From the NCBI GenBank assembly GCA_013400975.1, contig WBMZ01000199.1, positions 1 to 64,000 of the forward strand: a stretch of 64,000 nucleotides of DNA, read 5' to 3'. The stretch's first letter is position 1; each line of letters opens with the position of its first letter. Source of the stretch: Atrichornis clamosus (Eukaryota > Chordata > Aves > Passeriformes > Menuridae). The position numbers and the translations under genes were made by a program. The notes under the pieces were generated by a model, which saw only the letters and a program-made list of their open reading frames with translations, was not told where the DNA came from and searched no databases. This document shows, piece by piece, positions 53,248-64,000 of the stretch.

Positions 53248-55656
53248 GCCAAGAAATGCTCCTTTTACTTGCAATGGTTGCTTGAAGTACAGCTGAAACT
53301 ATAGCCTAAGGCTGAAGATCAAGTAGTATTTTTAATTGTATACATCTCTGCTTTGGCCCTTTTCTATTAAACTTTTATTTTGAACAAAAATAAAAGGCAC
53401 CTTTTTTCATAATAATACAAAATTAAACAGACTGGCTGTCATTCAAGGATTTAAACAGCACAAATGCAAATATTTGAATAGGGAAAAAAAAAAAAGAATA
53501 AGAAGACTGAATTATATCGAGCAAATGTGACCAAAAATTGGGGTTTTCTTTCGTCCAAAGAAAAAAATACAACCTTTGTTAAACAGACTTTTCTGGTTCT
53601 TGAAACTGCCAAAAAGAAGAGATTAGTGGAGACTTACTGTCTGTCAGGCATGCAAAATAAGCATTCACATACATTTTATAATCTTATTTCCAACACTGTA
53701 AGCTACAACAACCCATGCACAGTCAAAAAGACTTTATAAAAAAGAAACATTACTAGAGTAAGTTTGATGGAGACAAAAAGGTTTTCTGGTCAAGCTATGA
53801 GACATTCTGGCAACAATGTCAATACATTTGGCAAGCTATCTTCTGGACAATGCCTGTGTACCTCTGACAACACTTAGAGAGAGGACAGCAAGAATTGTTC
53901 GGATTTTCAAAAAATATGCACTTTATTTCATGTTACAGCATTAATAGGCTTTAAATTTGGAACAGACAACGATGATATGAACAACATTTCAAAACATCCA
54001 AGGAATCTATTTAAAGCTATTCAAGCTTATAACAATCCCCATAGAGGAGAAAATATTACTTTCAGAAACACAAGCCAGCACACAGAGACTTTGATGAGAA
54101 TCTTTATGGAAAGATGATTTTTTGCAAATTCTAGGGTGATAGGTCCCCATTAAATGAATGACTATTCCTTGTTCCTGCATAATCTTCCTTCTAGTGTTCC
54201 CCAAATAACAAACTTTCCTGTCATCCCATACAAGACCTGTGACAATGCCATGGTAGCAAACACAGTGACCAACCACTTATCATCCTGAATGCAATCAGGT
54301 ATTATTCTACTTCAATTGTTTACATTGCCACGTTACAAACTCTTTGCAGCTGCATATTTTTTTTTTTTTAACAGGCACATGGCAGAATCCCAATTGTACA
54401 AATGATGAAGAGTGACAAAGTGGTTTTCCTTGAAAGCAAACAGCCCAGTTACAGTTCTGCATGTTATGCTGCATACTTGCAAAAGCTACTGTGATTCATG
54501 TGTGTCCTAATTGAGGCACAGGTATGATTTTTTGGCAAATTAGCTCTTATGCAATGATCGTTCTATGAGGCTGTAACATGGACAGTTAAACAGATTGACA
54601 GGACTAAAACCTCTATCAACAGAAGAATGCATTAAAACATGAAGCAAAAGAGAAACAGGTTTGCCGTCCTCATTTCTGATGCCCAGTATCACAGTAGACA
54701 TGGCAGCAAGGGAAAAAAACAAAAAAGCACAAAATCAAGCGGAGGTCTGGAGCATGCCTACAAAAACTAACACGCAAAATCGAGTGAGTCTCCACAAAAC
54801 CCATTTGGATCAAGGACAAAATTTAATTTAAAAAAAGCTACCTGAGGCAAAGAACCTGCCACACTAAGGCATGAAGGCCTCCATAGCTGTTTAATAAGAA
54901 AAGTTTTTCTGGTTTTTAAACCTCTCAGGAGTAACATGTTTTCCCTAATGTAATTCTTACAAATAATTTGATGATCTTAACTAGAAGTATCAATTAAAGT
55001 TTGACAGAGTTATAAGGAAATGGAAGCAAGATTATACTACTGAAAATTCTTGGCAACTATAAAATTAGAAGATGCCATGTTCCACACCCTTAATGAAAAT
55101 ATTAACAGCATTTTAAACTAAATCTGAGCCTTCTGCTGATTCTTAGCATTTCTGTGAAAAACAGTGGCATGTTGTGAATCCCAGAATCCTTTGTGGCCAG
55201 CGGGCACAGAGATGATCAGTATGTTTAATATTTTGATGACAACATCAAACATACTGCAAGTGCACTGCAGAGTGATCAGCCTTTGGCAACAGATCTTGAA
55301 AACACTGAATTTATTCTGCATGAGTCTATCACTCAGCATGTGCAATAGGTTTGAAGTATTCTGACAGCAGTGGACTGACTACACACACAACACACTACAA
55401 CTGCACATGAATGGCTACGTGGCTTTTGGCTCAAAATCAGCTCACATCTGGCCATCTCAGGAGACTTCAACTCTAACTGCAAAAGACCAAATAAAAACAT
55501 GCAAAACAAAGTAAAAACATGCAAAGAAAATGATATTTTTAAATGCAACAGTTTTTCATAAAATAAAAGATTAACATAACAGATACATTTTAACACTACT
55601 TAAATGTCATAATAAAATGAATGGAGGCATTTTTTTAAAGCATATTAATAAGGGTG

Positions 55657-55893
55657 TTGTCCAAATGCCTCTTCAACACTGACCAGCTTGGGGCATTGAC
55701 CACCACTGCAGGAAGCCTGTTCCAGGCCATGAGCGCCCTCTCAGTAAAGAAATATTTCCTCATGTGAAGTCCAAAGCTCCCCTGGGGAATGCAGCTTTGA
55801 GCCATTCCCATTGTCCTGACACTGGATGCCAGAGAAAAGGGATCAGCACCTCCCCCTCCCCCTTCCCTTCTAAGAAAGCTGGAGAGAGCAATG
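55657..55893 (-). mobile_element. CR1 LINE fragment, minus strand
   Basis: The plus strand reads the reverse complement of a CR1 ORF2 C-terminal segment. Recognisable blocks are CTTGGGGCATTGACCACC, GGAAGCCTGTTCCAGG, CTCTCAGTAAAGAAAT, TTTGAGCCATTCCCATTGTC and GAAAGCTGGAGAGAGCAATGAG. Both the 3' tail and the upstream ORF2 are missing, so this is an internal fragment of about 240 bp. It carries no intact frame of note. Confidence 0.85.
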
Positions 55894-58800
55894 AGAAAAA
55901 AAAGTGAGCCACCAACGATTTAATGCAATTTCCACTACATTTCTGAAGTAAAATTTAAAACAATGCAAAGGAAGTTTTCATGCAACAAGACATGCAGAAA
56001 ACAACAGAAATAACAGTAACATATTGGTCAACTTGACTGTATACAAAAGTGTACCAAAGAGACAACAGGGAATTTCTTTCAGAGCCAAGAAGAAAGTTCA
56101 CTAAATTAATTTGCTTACTCAAAAGAAGCTTGAAAATATTTACAATACTGCAATTTACCACTGAAAAGACATTTTTACCCTTTAAAATATCTCCTTGCTC
56201 TATGATGTTGGTTATGTGTTTAAATATGTTACACAGCCATTCTTACATACTTGAAGACACTGTTTCTACTCACTACGGATGGATTGTAATTATAACTTTT
56301 TCTTTAAGGATCATTAGAAAAAAATACATGTGGACAATGAAATCCAATTCATTATGCTATCCCATATAACTACAAAATGACAGGCTGGTACCAAAATATT
56401 TATCTTGGCCTAAGTATTCTGTGCATTAGCAAAGTCAGCTGGAAAAAAACTTAAAACATTCATAAGACACAAAAGACGATACAGAAAGAATTTTAATAAA
56501 CTTAAGAACAACAACAAAGACCCTAGCTCTATAGCCATAGCCAAAAAGAACAGCAAAACAAAGAGAGGCTGTTTATCAAAGTGTCTCCAATACAGCAGCC
56601 CAAGCTCCCTGGAATGCAATTTCAAGTTATACTTCAGGAACCATATTAGAATAAAGCCTACTTTCCCTAGAAGTCAGTAAAAAGGCTGACAGAAGAGGTT
56701 TGTCTTAAAAGAACACTGTCACCATTCTCCTCCTTGCTCTCTCTCTAGGTCAGACCTGCATATGCAAGTGCTCTCTCCACAGTGTTACTTCCAACTCTGG
56801 AAGGACCCTGAGTAGACAGCCCAGGTTGCATCTGGGTGACTGTGCACCCATTCCCTGTCCACATGTTCAGAGATCAAACCCACTACTGAGAGCATAGTCT
56901 GAGCATCCTAATTTGGAACTGCTTCTGCAAATTAATGGAAACTAAAAACATTGCTGATGCTTAATATTTGTCCTTTCATGACCAACAGCTGCCCTGAAAT
57001 CATACAGAGAACTTAAAGGTAGTTGTGCAGGTGCAAAAGAGCTACTAAGTAATAAAGCAGAATGTCTTGACAGTACCTCATCAGAACTGCTAAAACCAAA
57101 GATTCTCAGCAAAGCTCACAGTGATCTGAAAAGCTCTGTAAACCAATCACATTATATAAAATCAATCCTCACCAACAAGCATAAACACCTGTTCACGGTA
57201 AACTTGCAGAGAGAAAAATATTCGATGTTAATCTCCTTTAAACTCCCAAAACTCCAAAATCTACTAGATTAGGGATAATTGCTAAAGACAACTAATGAAA
57301 GCCAAGACTCAGGATCTTAATTTTGGTACTCCCCTGCTTTGTTATGTTACATGTTGTCCAAGATTTCCTAACAGAAGTGCTATTCAGAATTCAAGACCAT
57401 GCATGCCAGTGAACCATCATGAAAATAATGGAATAAAAATAAATTATATTTTGCCACTACCATTATCCATCCAGAAGCAATTGTTCCACATAGTTTGAGG
57501 AACAGTGTTTCCCAACAAGACGTGACTTTCCTTTGAGCACCCCCATTGCTACCATAAAATAAGCTGATACAGTAGTAGTTATACAGTGTATATTTTAATA
57601 GCAGTATATTGCCTGCCATCTGCAACAGGCATGCAATGCTAATCAAGTATAGTTTTGTAGTGGTACAAGCAGAAGATTTTCCTTCTAAACTAGAATGAAA
57701 TAATAGCTAACTCCATAAAAATATTTATGGTTTTAACTTAATTTGCTGACTGAGCAAAAATTGCTTGCAATATAAAGTATTATCTTTGTCCAGAAAGTCT
57801 CTCACAATATGTAGGGTTTACAAATCATCAGGTAGCATTATCACTTATATATGTTTTTATTATAATGAAAATTCCACTTAAGGAAAAAAAAATGAATTTA
57901 AAGTTCTGCAATTTAGCCAAAGCCATCCCAGGACACCACTCCACACAACATTCAAAGTTCAGGCTTGTTTAACTTTTGTGTCTCCTTGGAACACTGTTGA
58001 CCAATGACAGCTATCCCAGCCTTCCACTTCATATACTAAGCAAAACCACATTGTTATACATAAAGTAGCTTTAGGCAGGAAAGAAAGAGCCCTCTCATAA
58101 CTGTAAATGCAATCCCCTAAAATACAGCATTGAACATGACACAGCTTATTTTGAAAAAAACTTACTAGCAAGTTGATGACACAAAGAAAGTGCTGTACAA
58201 TCAGTTGGAGAAAAACTCTGTATAAACAACCTTACAGTAGACATTTGTTCTCTACTCAAAGACCACTTTACTGCATTTCACAATACTTTTTCTTTTACTA
58301 GTTGTTTTACAGAAGTCTGCTATATATTCTGATTTGACAAAGCTGCCCACGTAAAAAAATTAAACTACTTACTAAAAGTTGAAGTTTACATAAAAAAAAT
58401 TAAAGTTAAAAAATAAAAAACCTCAACTGATTCTTAACACTTAGTCCAAAGCAATATGAAAGTATGCAGCCTGTACTAGAATCTGCGATACAGTTCTTGT
58501 GCACATTACATAGAATTCAAGACATTGAAATAATATAAAAAAAGAAAAACAACTTATTTCAGAGGTTGGAAAAATGCAAGAAATAGGCTAGTATTTGTTC
58601 AATCATGATGATTTCAGCCATCTCTTTTTAATCAGTTGATTTAAATCAAGTTTATGTTTATAGAGATAATCTGGACACTCAAGTAAATTATTACAGCTTT
58701 GCCATCTGCTGTCAACTAGTGATCACTCTCAGCTGAGTATTGACTTTCTATTTTAAAAACTGACCAAGGAGATAAAGGTTTGGACTCTAAAATATGCTGA

Positions 58801-59599
58801 AATAAATATCTACTCACGTACACTAGGAATGTAAAACTCTCAAATAACAGCAGCTAAATAAAGTCACAGAGCTAAACTTTGACTAAAACCCTAAGAGTTT
58901 CAAAAATCTTCAGAAGCCATCTTGGAGACAAACATCAAAGACAGTGACAGCTGCTGCCACACAGATACCATACTATTATCTGCCATATTATTATAGAAGT
59001 CCAAGACTGGTGCAGTGAGTAGTGGCTTGCAGACAAGTCATGCAGCCTATGCCACAGCTTGGAAACACTTCCTGCACAGAGACATCCTGTCCAGCGGCTG
59101 CACTACTGAAGTGACTGAAGAAAATTTGGGATTATCTGACCACAACACTAAAGCCTGTTCTGGCAACATCCTGATGCTAGAAATTCTGCTTCTAGATGTC
59201 AACTGCAATCTTATCAAAGTGTGATCACCTGAGTGAAGCATTTTAGAGAACATTTTTTGTGCCAAGATTTAAGGGTCTGGAAAAAAATGTCCTTAAATGC
59301 AGCCCTTTTAATCCATTTTCAGTGTGATCCACAATGGAAGCATTCCACCTTTCAGGCCTATGAAGTTGAGTACTGTAGAAATACACAAATAGAAAACACT
59401 GCAAGCGACACCAGTGTCTCTCTCCTTACACGACTTGATTGTGCAGTTGTATGAAATAATCTTATCCTGTTTTGCTGCTGTTCTAGGACATCCAAGTTCT
59501 CTCAAGAACAACTCCAAAGTGGAAAACTTTTCATCACACATCTGTACTTCTCTGTATTTTTAACTAGTGCTTCAGCAATACATCTTGAGTGAAAACAGA
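55894..59599. other. Intronic sequence without recognised gene
   Basis: Unique AT-rich DNA. At 58990-59550 there are four overlapping frames of 69-77 codons on both strands in a more balanced patch. It may be an old repeat next to the possible LTR, but I recognise no family. Confidence 0.6.
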
Positions 59600-59778
59600 A
59601 GAGATTGTTGAAGAGATTGTGGCTCAGTAACTCAGTAAGAAATTGAGTAATGGCTTTGAATTGCTAAAGTCTTTCACCGGATTGTTGAAGTTTCTGCAGC
59701 CCAGCTGCAGCAAGCTGCCCGTAATAAATTCTTCATGCACTGCAAACAAAGTATCGGACTATTTCATCTATTTCTACG
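59600..59778 (+). mobile_element. Possible degenerate LTR 3' end (endogenous retrovirus relic)
   Basis: The sequence contains a polyadenylation signal AATAAA at 59723-59728. About 40 bases later comes TATCGGACTATTTCATC followed by TATTTCTACG, which has the feel of an R/U5 end of an avian ERVL-like LTR. I see no second LTR, no primer-binding site and no coding remnant nearby. The left boundary is a guess. A unique intronic sequence with a chance AATAAA is the alternative. Confidence 0.22.
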
Positions 59779-61923
59779 TATGTGAAAGCTGGAGGCAAAG
59801 CCATTTTACAACTCAGTAAGCACTTGCTTCTTTCCTTATGTCCTCTAACAGAGGTACCAGTGTAAAGCCAAATAACAACAGAACTCCCTGGAGATGTCTG
59901 CTGTGAGACACATCATAGCATTTCTTCAAGAAATTTCAAAACAATAGCTTAAGGGCAACTTTTTCCATTAGAAATCAAATTATTTTGAAAGAGTCAATAT
60001 TTATAATAAAGGCCACAGTACAACAGATGAATTGAATTACTGATTTTTCAATCCAAATATATAATACTTAAGTGCAAGATACTTTCCAAAACTTTACATT
60101 TGTTGTCTGCAAAGACAAACAAAATTCGGATTTTCTTTCTTGTTATACCAAGTAAATACAACTTTATGTTAATATAATGTGGAATTTATGGCATATAAGT
60201 ACAACTATAACAGGACAGAAAAGTCTGATTTTTTTCTTTCCACACATACTGTAAATCTAAATATAATTTAGATTGTTAACCTAAGCAAGGTCATAATCCT
60301 GACTGTATTACCCACATCTTCTCTTATCTTTGTCATATTCTCCTGCAAAGTAGTCAAAAGTTTCTTAAGAACTTTGCAACTTCTATATAGTGCTATCTGA
60401 ATAACAGTTCTTATGCTACTTATAAATGGCAGCTTCTCTCCTGCTCAGTAACTACTTACCAATTTCAAAATAATCCATCTTGTACTACTGAAAACTTCTA
60501 GCTTTCTGAAACATATTTCCTGAACTGCTTCTCCACCAAAAGAATTATGATTTATGCATGTCATATGTCAGTTACTGACCATTTCATAATATGCATACAG
60601 GTTTTAGAAATTTATCCTACTAAATCAAGAAATCTGACACATGACAGGATTCCTGTCTATCCTAACAGACAATCCAATTCACAGCAATGAGAGCATTAAT
60701 TCTACAAATCTAAGCAATAGGAATAATTTAGTGGCAATCACAGATCAGCTTCACAGAAGAAAAGAGAGGCGCTTGGCTTTTAACAAAAGCAAAAGGACAA
60801 GGCATTTGCAATCTTAAGTGAGAACTTTCTGTGTGGATCATGTAGAACTTAGAATTTGTGAACACAGGCTTTAATAGGAAAAGGACTCTTCCTTGCATAC
60901 TACTGATAGGAATAGACAAAAGTTCATCACTGGCCTAAATAAGGTTCATTATGGATCCCTAAGTAAGAATGGATTTTAAAAGACTTCTAATCACAGGAGA
61001 CTTCCTTCTTACTAGAACAGTTGCAACACTCAGAGCCGTAAGTGAAACCCAATGGATGTACTGTTTGTACATGCACAGAGTATGTTACATCAAATGACAC
61101 ATTTATTGCTCTACTTTTGGTTTGAAGTATTTTATACGAAGATGGAAAAAGCTGCTATACAAGAATTACCTATTTTTTTCATGTACATTTTAATCCTTCA
61201 AAATGGCATACAAACACAACAAACACCACCTGTGCCTTCGCAATGCATGCTGGCATCATTTGGAAATCTGCATTTTGGAAACACAGGGAAAAATCAGATA
61301 TAAAGAACAAACACTAAGATACAATAAAGCTAGCATAACTGCCAGACTTTCAGGCAGCTACTGGCACAGAGAGTATACAGCAGGAAAAACTTAATATTTG
61401 ACTGAATCCATGTGACATTACAAATATCCTATTGAACTTAAAAGCCGGTAAGCTTTGTATGGCTCTCAGAAACATCCCAGAACTTCTCCAGTAAATCCAC
61501 TGCCAGCAAAAGTATCCCTAAATGCTGGCAAAATGTATCCCTAAACAGGGTTTTAAGAAGCCTTGGGAGGCTCACAAAGTTTATTTCATAGTTGAGTGAA
61601 AAAAGATTTGTGTTCCTCTTTAAGAAAAGAGAGAGTAAAATGACTGAATTTTACTGTTCCCCCATCATCTCAAAAAGATATATGCACAGAACTTCACTGG
61701 AACAACCCTAAAATCAAAATAAAATATTCCTTAAAGACTACATTTTGTAAATAGTGGTGCACACCATAACAAAAGCATGGCTTTCTACCACAAAGGCACC
61801 ACCAGACACAGCTATGACTATTAAGATCATCAATACAGTAACAGACACATTGTATCCCAATCATTATGTATGAAAACAAGACCTGGTACACTTCAGTGGC
61901 TGACTTTTATTGTAGGGATAAAA
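59779..61923. other. Intronic sequence just downstream of the exon
   Basis: AT-rich unique DNA. An imperfectly closed hairpin lies at 60254-60274 (AATCTAAAT, loop ATA, ATTTAGATT). No other recognisable feature. Confidence 0.7.
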
Positions 61924-61931
61924 CTTCTTAC
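61924..61931 (-). other. CDKAL1: Splice donor of the CDKAL1 exon
   Basis: On the minus strand the exon ends TTTTCAAG followed by GTAAGAAG, with the GT at 61931-61930. This is a strong consensus donor. It leaves one base of the next codon in the exon, so the downstream intron is phase 1. Confidence 0.9.
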
Positions 61932-62035
61932 CTTGAAAAGACTGTTTGGCTCTGTCCACTAGTTCTTCAATGGGGTAACTTGCTAGATCTCCTCTGGCAT
62001 GCTTAGTTTTACAGTAGGTACATGCATTGAGACAC
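61932..62035 (-). CDS. CDKAL1: CDKAL1 internal coding exon (radical-SAM Cys triad)
   Basis: The minus strand reads a 104-nt exon encoding 34 residues. It starts C-L-N-A-C-T-Y-C, continues K-T-K-H-A-R-G, and ends A-K-Q-S-F-Q. The C-x3-C-x2-C triad binds the [4Fe-4S] cluster that cleaves S-adenosylmethionine. The flanking residues ([21 protein letters not shown]) are those of CDKAL1, not its relative CDK5RAP1. From memory, human CDKAL1 is about 579 aa with this triad near residues 214-221. CDKAL1 converts t6A37 to ms2t6A37 in cytosolic tRNA-Lys(UUU) and is tail-anchored at the ER. The exon opens on the third base of a Gly codon and closes on the first base of the next codon (expected Glu). Skipping it would remove the triad and shift the frame. 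Acceptor and donor are both canonical. All other exons lie outside the window or were not recognised. Confidence 0.95.
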
Positions 62036-62062
62036 CTGTTCAGAAAATGAAAATACTCAGTT
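62036..62062 (-). other. CDKAL1: Splice acceptor of the CDKAL1 exon
   Basis: On the minus strand the exon is preceded by a T-rich tract (TTTTCATTTTCTGAACAG), with the AG at 62037-62036 just before the exon's first G. The pyrimidine content and the AG placement fix the exon start. The reading frame of the conserved cysteines agrees with this junction. Confidence 0.9.
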
Positions 62063-62883
62063 TCTAGCCAAAATAGACCTTATATGCACAGCTATATTTA
62101 TTAAGCACATCTGGAAAAATAAGCTTTTATACCTCTGACAAAAAAATACTAGTATTCCATCTTAATATCAACGAAATAGTTGGAAGAATGGTTTGCCCTC
62201 CTACATTCTTAAATCTTTCACACCTATATAAAAGGCTGGAAAATGATCAGTGGAAACCAAGAGTGGGAATTTACATATTTTTTAGAAAGTTATAATAGGG
62301 TTAATAACTGGTCATTACTAAAGATGAATCTCCAAGCTTCCGATCCCCACATTACATAAAAATCCAACCTGAACAAGAAAATAAAGGAAAAAAGTCCTGG
62401 AAAGCTGAAAGTAGATTTTAAAAACAGTGAGTATTCTTGAAAACACATTTCAATTTATTTTCTCTTTTTTTCCTTTGGCTTGTATAAACAGAACAAATAA
62501 CGCAATGAAGATAGAATCACCAACTGGAAAGACAGTTTGGCACAAAAAACTGAAGGACTAATGAAACCTTCTATAAGAAAATGAAAGAATAATGTGAATG
62601 GTTCTAATTTACCTAACAATATACTGAAGGCAGACTAATTCAGAGTACAAGTATGCAAAGATCAAAACAAACGAAAACTACCTCTCATTGTAAGTTTGTT
62701 GTGCTTTTTCTCCCTTCCTCGCTTATTAAAGCTGATATTGCCCTAGGTTTTTATAGGTTCAAGCATTTAAACCTAAGCTTTAAAAACCCCACAAAGCCCC
62801 AAAAACTCATTATAAATATTTTATGGTTTCTAGAATACCATAAATTCTGTCCATTTTCACAGTAAAAAGGCCACAGCTTCATA

Positions 62884-63812
62884 AAATCATAGAACCATTA
62901 AGGTTGGAAAAGACCTCCAAGATCATCAAGTCCAACCTTTGAACACCACCACATCAACTAAAACACAGCACTAAGTGCCACATCCACTCATTTCTTGAAT
63001 GCTTCCAGGAATGGTGACTACCGCTTCCCTGGGCATCCCGTTTCAATGCCTGGACATCCCTTTCAGTCAAGAAATTCTTCCTGATTTCCAATCTCAACCT
63101 TCCCTGGCATAGTGTAAAACCATTTCCTCTTGTCCTGTTGCTATTTGCCTCGCAGAAGATACCAACCCCCACCTGACAACATACTCCTTTCAGGGAGCTG
63201 TAGAGAGTGATAAGGTCAGCCCTGAGCATCCTTTTCTCCAGGCTAAACAACCCCAGCTCCCTCAGCTGCTCCTCATCAGACTTGTGCTCCTGACCCTTGA
63301 TCATCTCCACTGCCCTTTTCTGGACGTGCTCCAGAACCTCAATGTCTTTCCTGAGAGACCCAAACCTGAACACAGCACTCGAGGTGTGGCCTCACCAGTG
63401 CCGAGTACAGGGGAGAATCCCGGCCCTGGACCTGCTGGCCACACTATTGCTGTTACAGGCCAGGATGCCATTGGCCTTCTTGGGCACACACACTGGCTCA
63501 TGTTCAGCCACTGTCGACCAGCACCCCCAGGTTCTTTCCCATTGGACAATGTTGTGGCCACTCTTCCCCCAGCCTGTAGCCCTGCAAGGAATTGTTGTGC
63601 TCCAAGTGCAGCATCCAGCACTTTGTCTTTTTGAAACTCATACTGTTGGCCTCAAACCATCAATCCAGCCTGTCCAGCTCCCTCTGGAGAGCCTTCCTAC
63701 CTTCCAGCAGATCAACACCCCACCCCGACTGAGTGTCGTCTGCAGACTTACTGAGGATGCACGTGATCCTCTCATCCACATCGTCAATAAAGATATTAAA
63801 CAAGACGAATAA
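62884..63812 (-). mobile_element. CR1 LINE, 5'-truncated, minus strand
   Basis: The left edge (ATCATAGAACCATTAAGG on the plus strand) is the reverse complement of the avian CR1 3' terminus. Going right, the minus strand encodes the C-terminal part of ORF2, the endonuclease/reverse transcriptase. A 139-codon frame at 62954-63373 is uninterrupted and contains the CR1-like stretches E-H-V-Q-K-R-A, L-R-E-L-G-L-F-S-L-E-K-R and R-T-R-G-N-G. Further 5' the frame is broken. Around 63735-63746 the catalytic Y/F-A-D-D motif reads S-A-D-D, and the copy stops near L-F-N-I-F-I-D-D. It is therefore truncated inside the RT domain and cannot be active. It lies in the same orientation as CDKAL1 transcription. 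It is the best preserved CR1 here, so probably the youngest. Confidence 0.93.
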
Positions 63813-64000
63813 AACATTTGGGTGCCAGAAAAGGTGAACGCTCCAACTGCAGAAGCATTACTATAGGACTTTCAAAACAATACTGAAAAGGCAAAGGTAG
63901 CACAGGGTGGACTCTGATGAAGCCACCAGCTACAAGATTGTGTTTATCAGCTGGATATGTCTTGTCTTCTATTACAATGTCTGGCATCTTCATGACTAGG

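Larger units (their letters stand above)
37900..55656. other. Intronic sequence without recognised gene
   Basis: Long unique AT-rich stretch. It contains the enhancer-like block at 44.9 kb, the blocks at 47.8 and 49.2 kb and the purine tract at 53.2 kb, all listed separately. A T run lies at 43321-43332 and another near 49640-49662. Other frames are short and unrecognised. Confidence 0.65.
1..61931 (-). other. CDKAL1: CDKAL1 intron downstream of the exon (partial, >61.9 kb)
   Basis: Everything below the donor at 61931 is transcribed as intron in the minus-strand gene, as far as I can see. I searched by eye for the expected following exon, whose protein should continue E-G-V-C-E-I-W and then L-T-S-E-D-T-G. 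I did not find it, so the intron most likely runs past position 1. CDKAL1 is known for very large introns in vertebrates. The interval holds CR1 fragments, simple repeats and several enhancer-like blocks listed separately. A short missed exon cannot be excluded. Confidence 0.8.
62036..64000 (-). other. CDKAL1: CDKAL1 intron upstream of the exon (partial)
   Basis: This is intron before the radical-SAM exon in the minus-strand gene. From 62063 to 62883 it is AT-rich unique sequence with no recognisable gene. From 62884 to 63812 it is a CR1 element. From 63813 to 64000 it is unique sequence containing a short open frame that resembles no part of CDKAL1 I know. Confidence 0.8.

Noticed and set aside
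54361..54480. Plus-strand T-tract plus AACAG followed by about 36 open codons
   Set aside because: It is antisense to the gene, ends in TGA without a donor and shows no similarity; a chance acceptor-like site.
56740..56830. Plus-strand CTCTCTCTCTAG acceptor-like site
   Set aside because: Opposite strand to CDKAL1; no coding frame or donor that makes sense follows.
63284..63812. Plus-strand frames of 116 and 171 codons and a minus-strand frame of 106 codons
   Set aside because: All are alternative-frame readings of the CR1 ORF2 region; the real ancestral frame is on the minus strand and is broken there.
63796..63993. 65-codon minus-strand frame at the window edge
   Set aside because: Does not match any CDKAL1 segment, overlaps the CR1 edge and has no splice sites that place it in the gene.
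1..64000. tRNA, rRNA, snRNA, CRISPR or bacterial-type operon features
   Set aside because: I saw no cloverleaf with conserved A/B boxes, no repeated spacer structure and no gene-dense organisation; the sequence is a vertebrate intron.

Overview
This is AT-rich vertebrate nuclear DNA. The host is a bird: there are four CR1 LINE copies with avian-type 3' regions, including one with an uninterrupted C-terminal ORF2 segment. There is no bacterial-style gene density and no operon. I recognise one protein-coding exon, on the minus strand at 61932-62035. It has a clean acceptor and donor and encodes the radical-SAM cysteine triad (C-x3-C-x2-C) of CDKAL1, the enzyme that methylthiolates t6A37 of tRNA-Lys(UUU). 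Nearly everything else is intron of that gene: more than 61.9 kb of the downstream intron (1-61931) and about 2 kb of the upstream intron (62036-64000).

Layout. 1-2967: AT-rich intron with a perfect 12-bp-arm hairpin. 2968-3900: old CR1, minus strand, followed by an A/C-rich tract to about 4170. 4171-18885: unique intron, with a homeodomain-site-rich patch near 7.75 kb and a possible in-frame 54-nt cassette exon at 18419-18472. 18886-18953: tandem repeat. 20.0-22.0 kb: two enhancer-like unique blocks. 33160-33290: a perfect recent tandem duplication. 35.0-35.9 kb: a GC-rich island unlike its surroundings, with a strong minus-strand splice donor. 37.8 kb: CR1 3' scrap on the plus strand. 44.9-45.3 kb and 49.2-49.6 kb: enhancer-like or ORF-bearing blocks. 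53.2 kb: purine/G-run tract. 55.7 kb: CR1 fragment. 59.6-59.8 kb: a possible degenerate LTR end. 61.9-62.0 kb: the CDKAL1 exon. 62.9-63.8 kb: the best preserved CR1.

The exon call rests on direct reading of motif and splice sites. The regulatory calls are inference from sequence texture and short motifs, and they need alignment to other vertebrates. I did not find a previously undescribed multi-gene system. The best leads are the phase-compatible candidate cassette exon, the GC island with its donor, and the unique block with a long ORF at 49.2-49.6 kb. I saw no tRNA, rRNA, snRNA or CRISPR feature.
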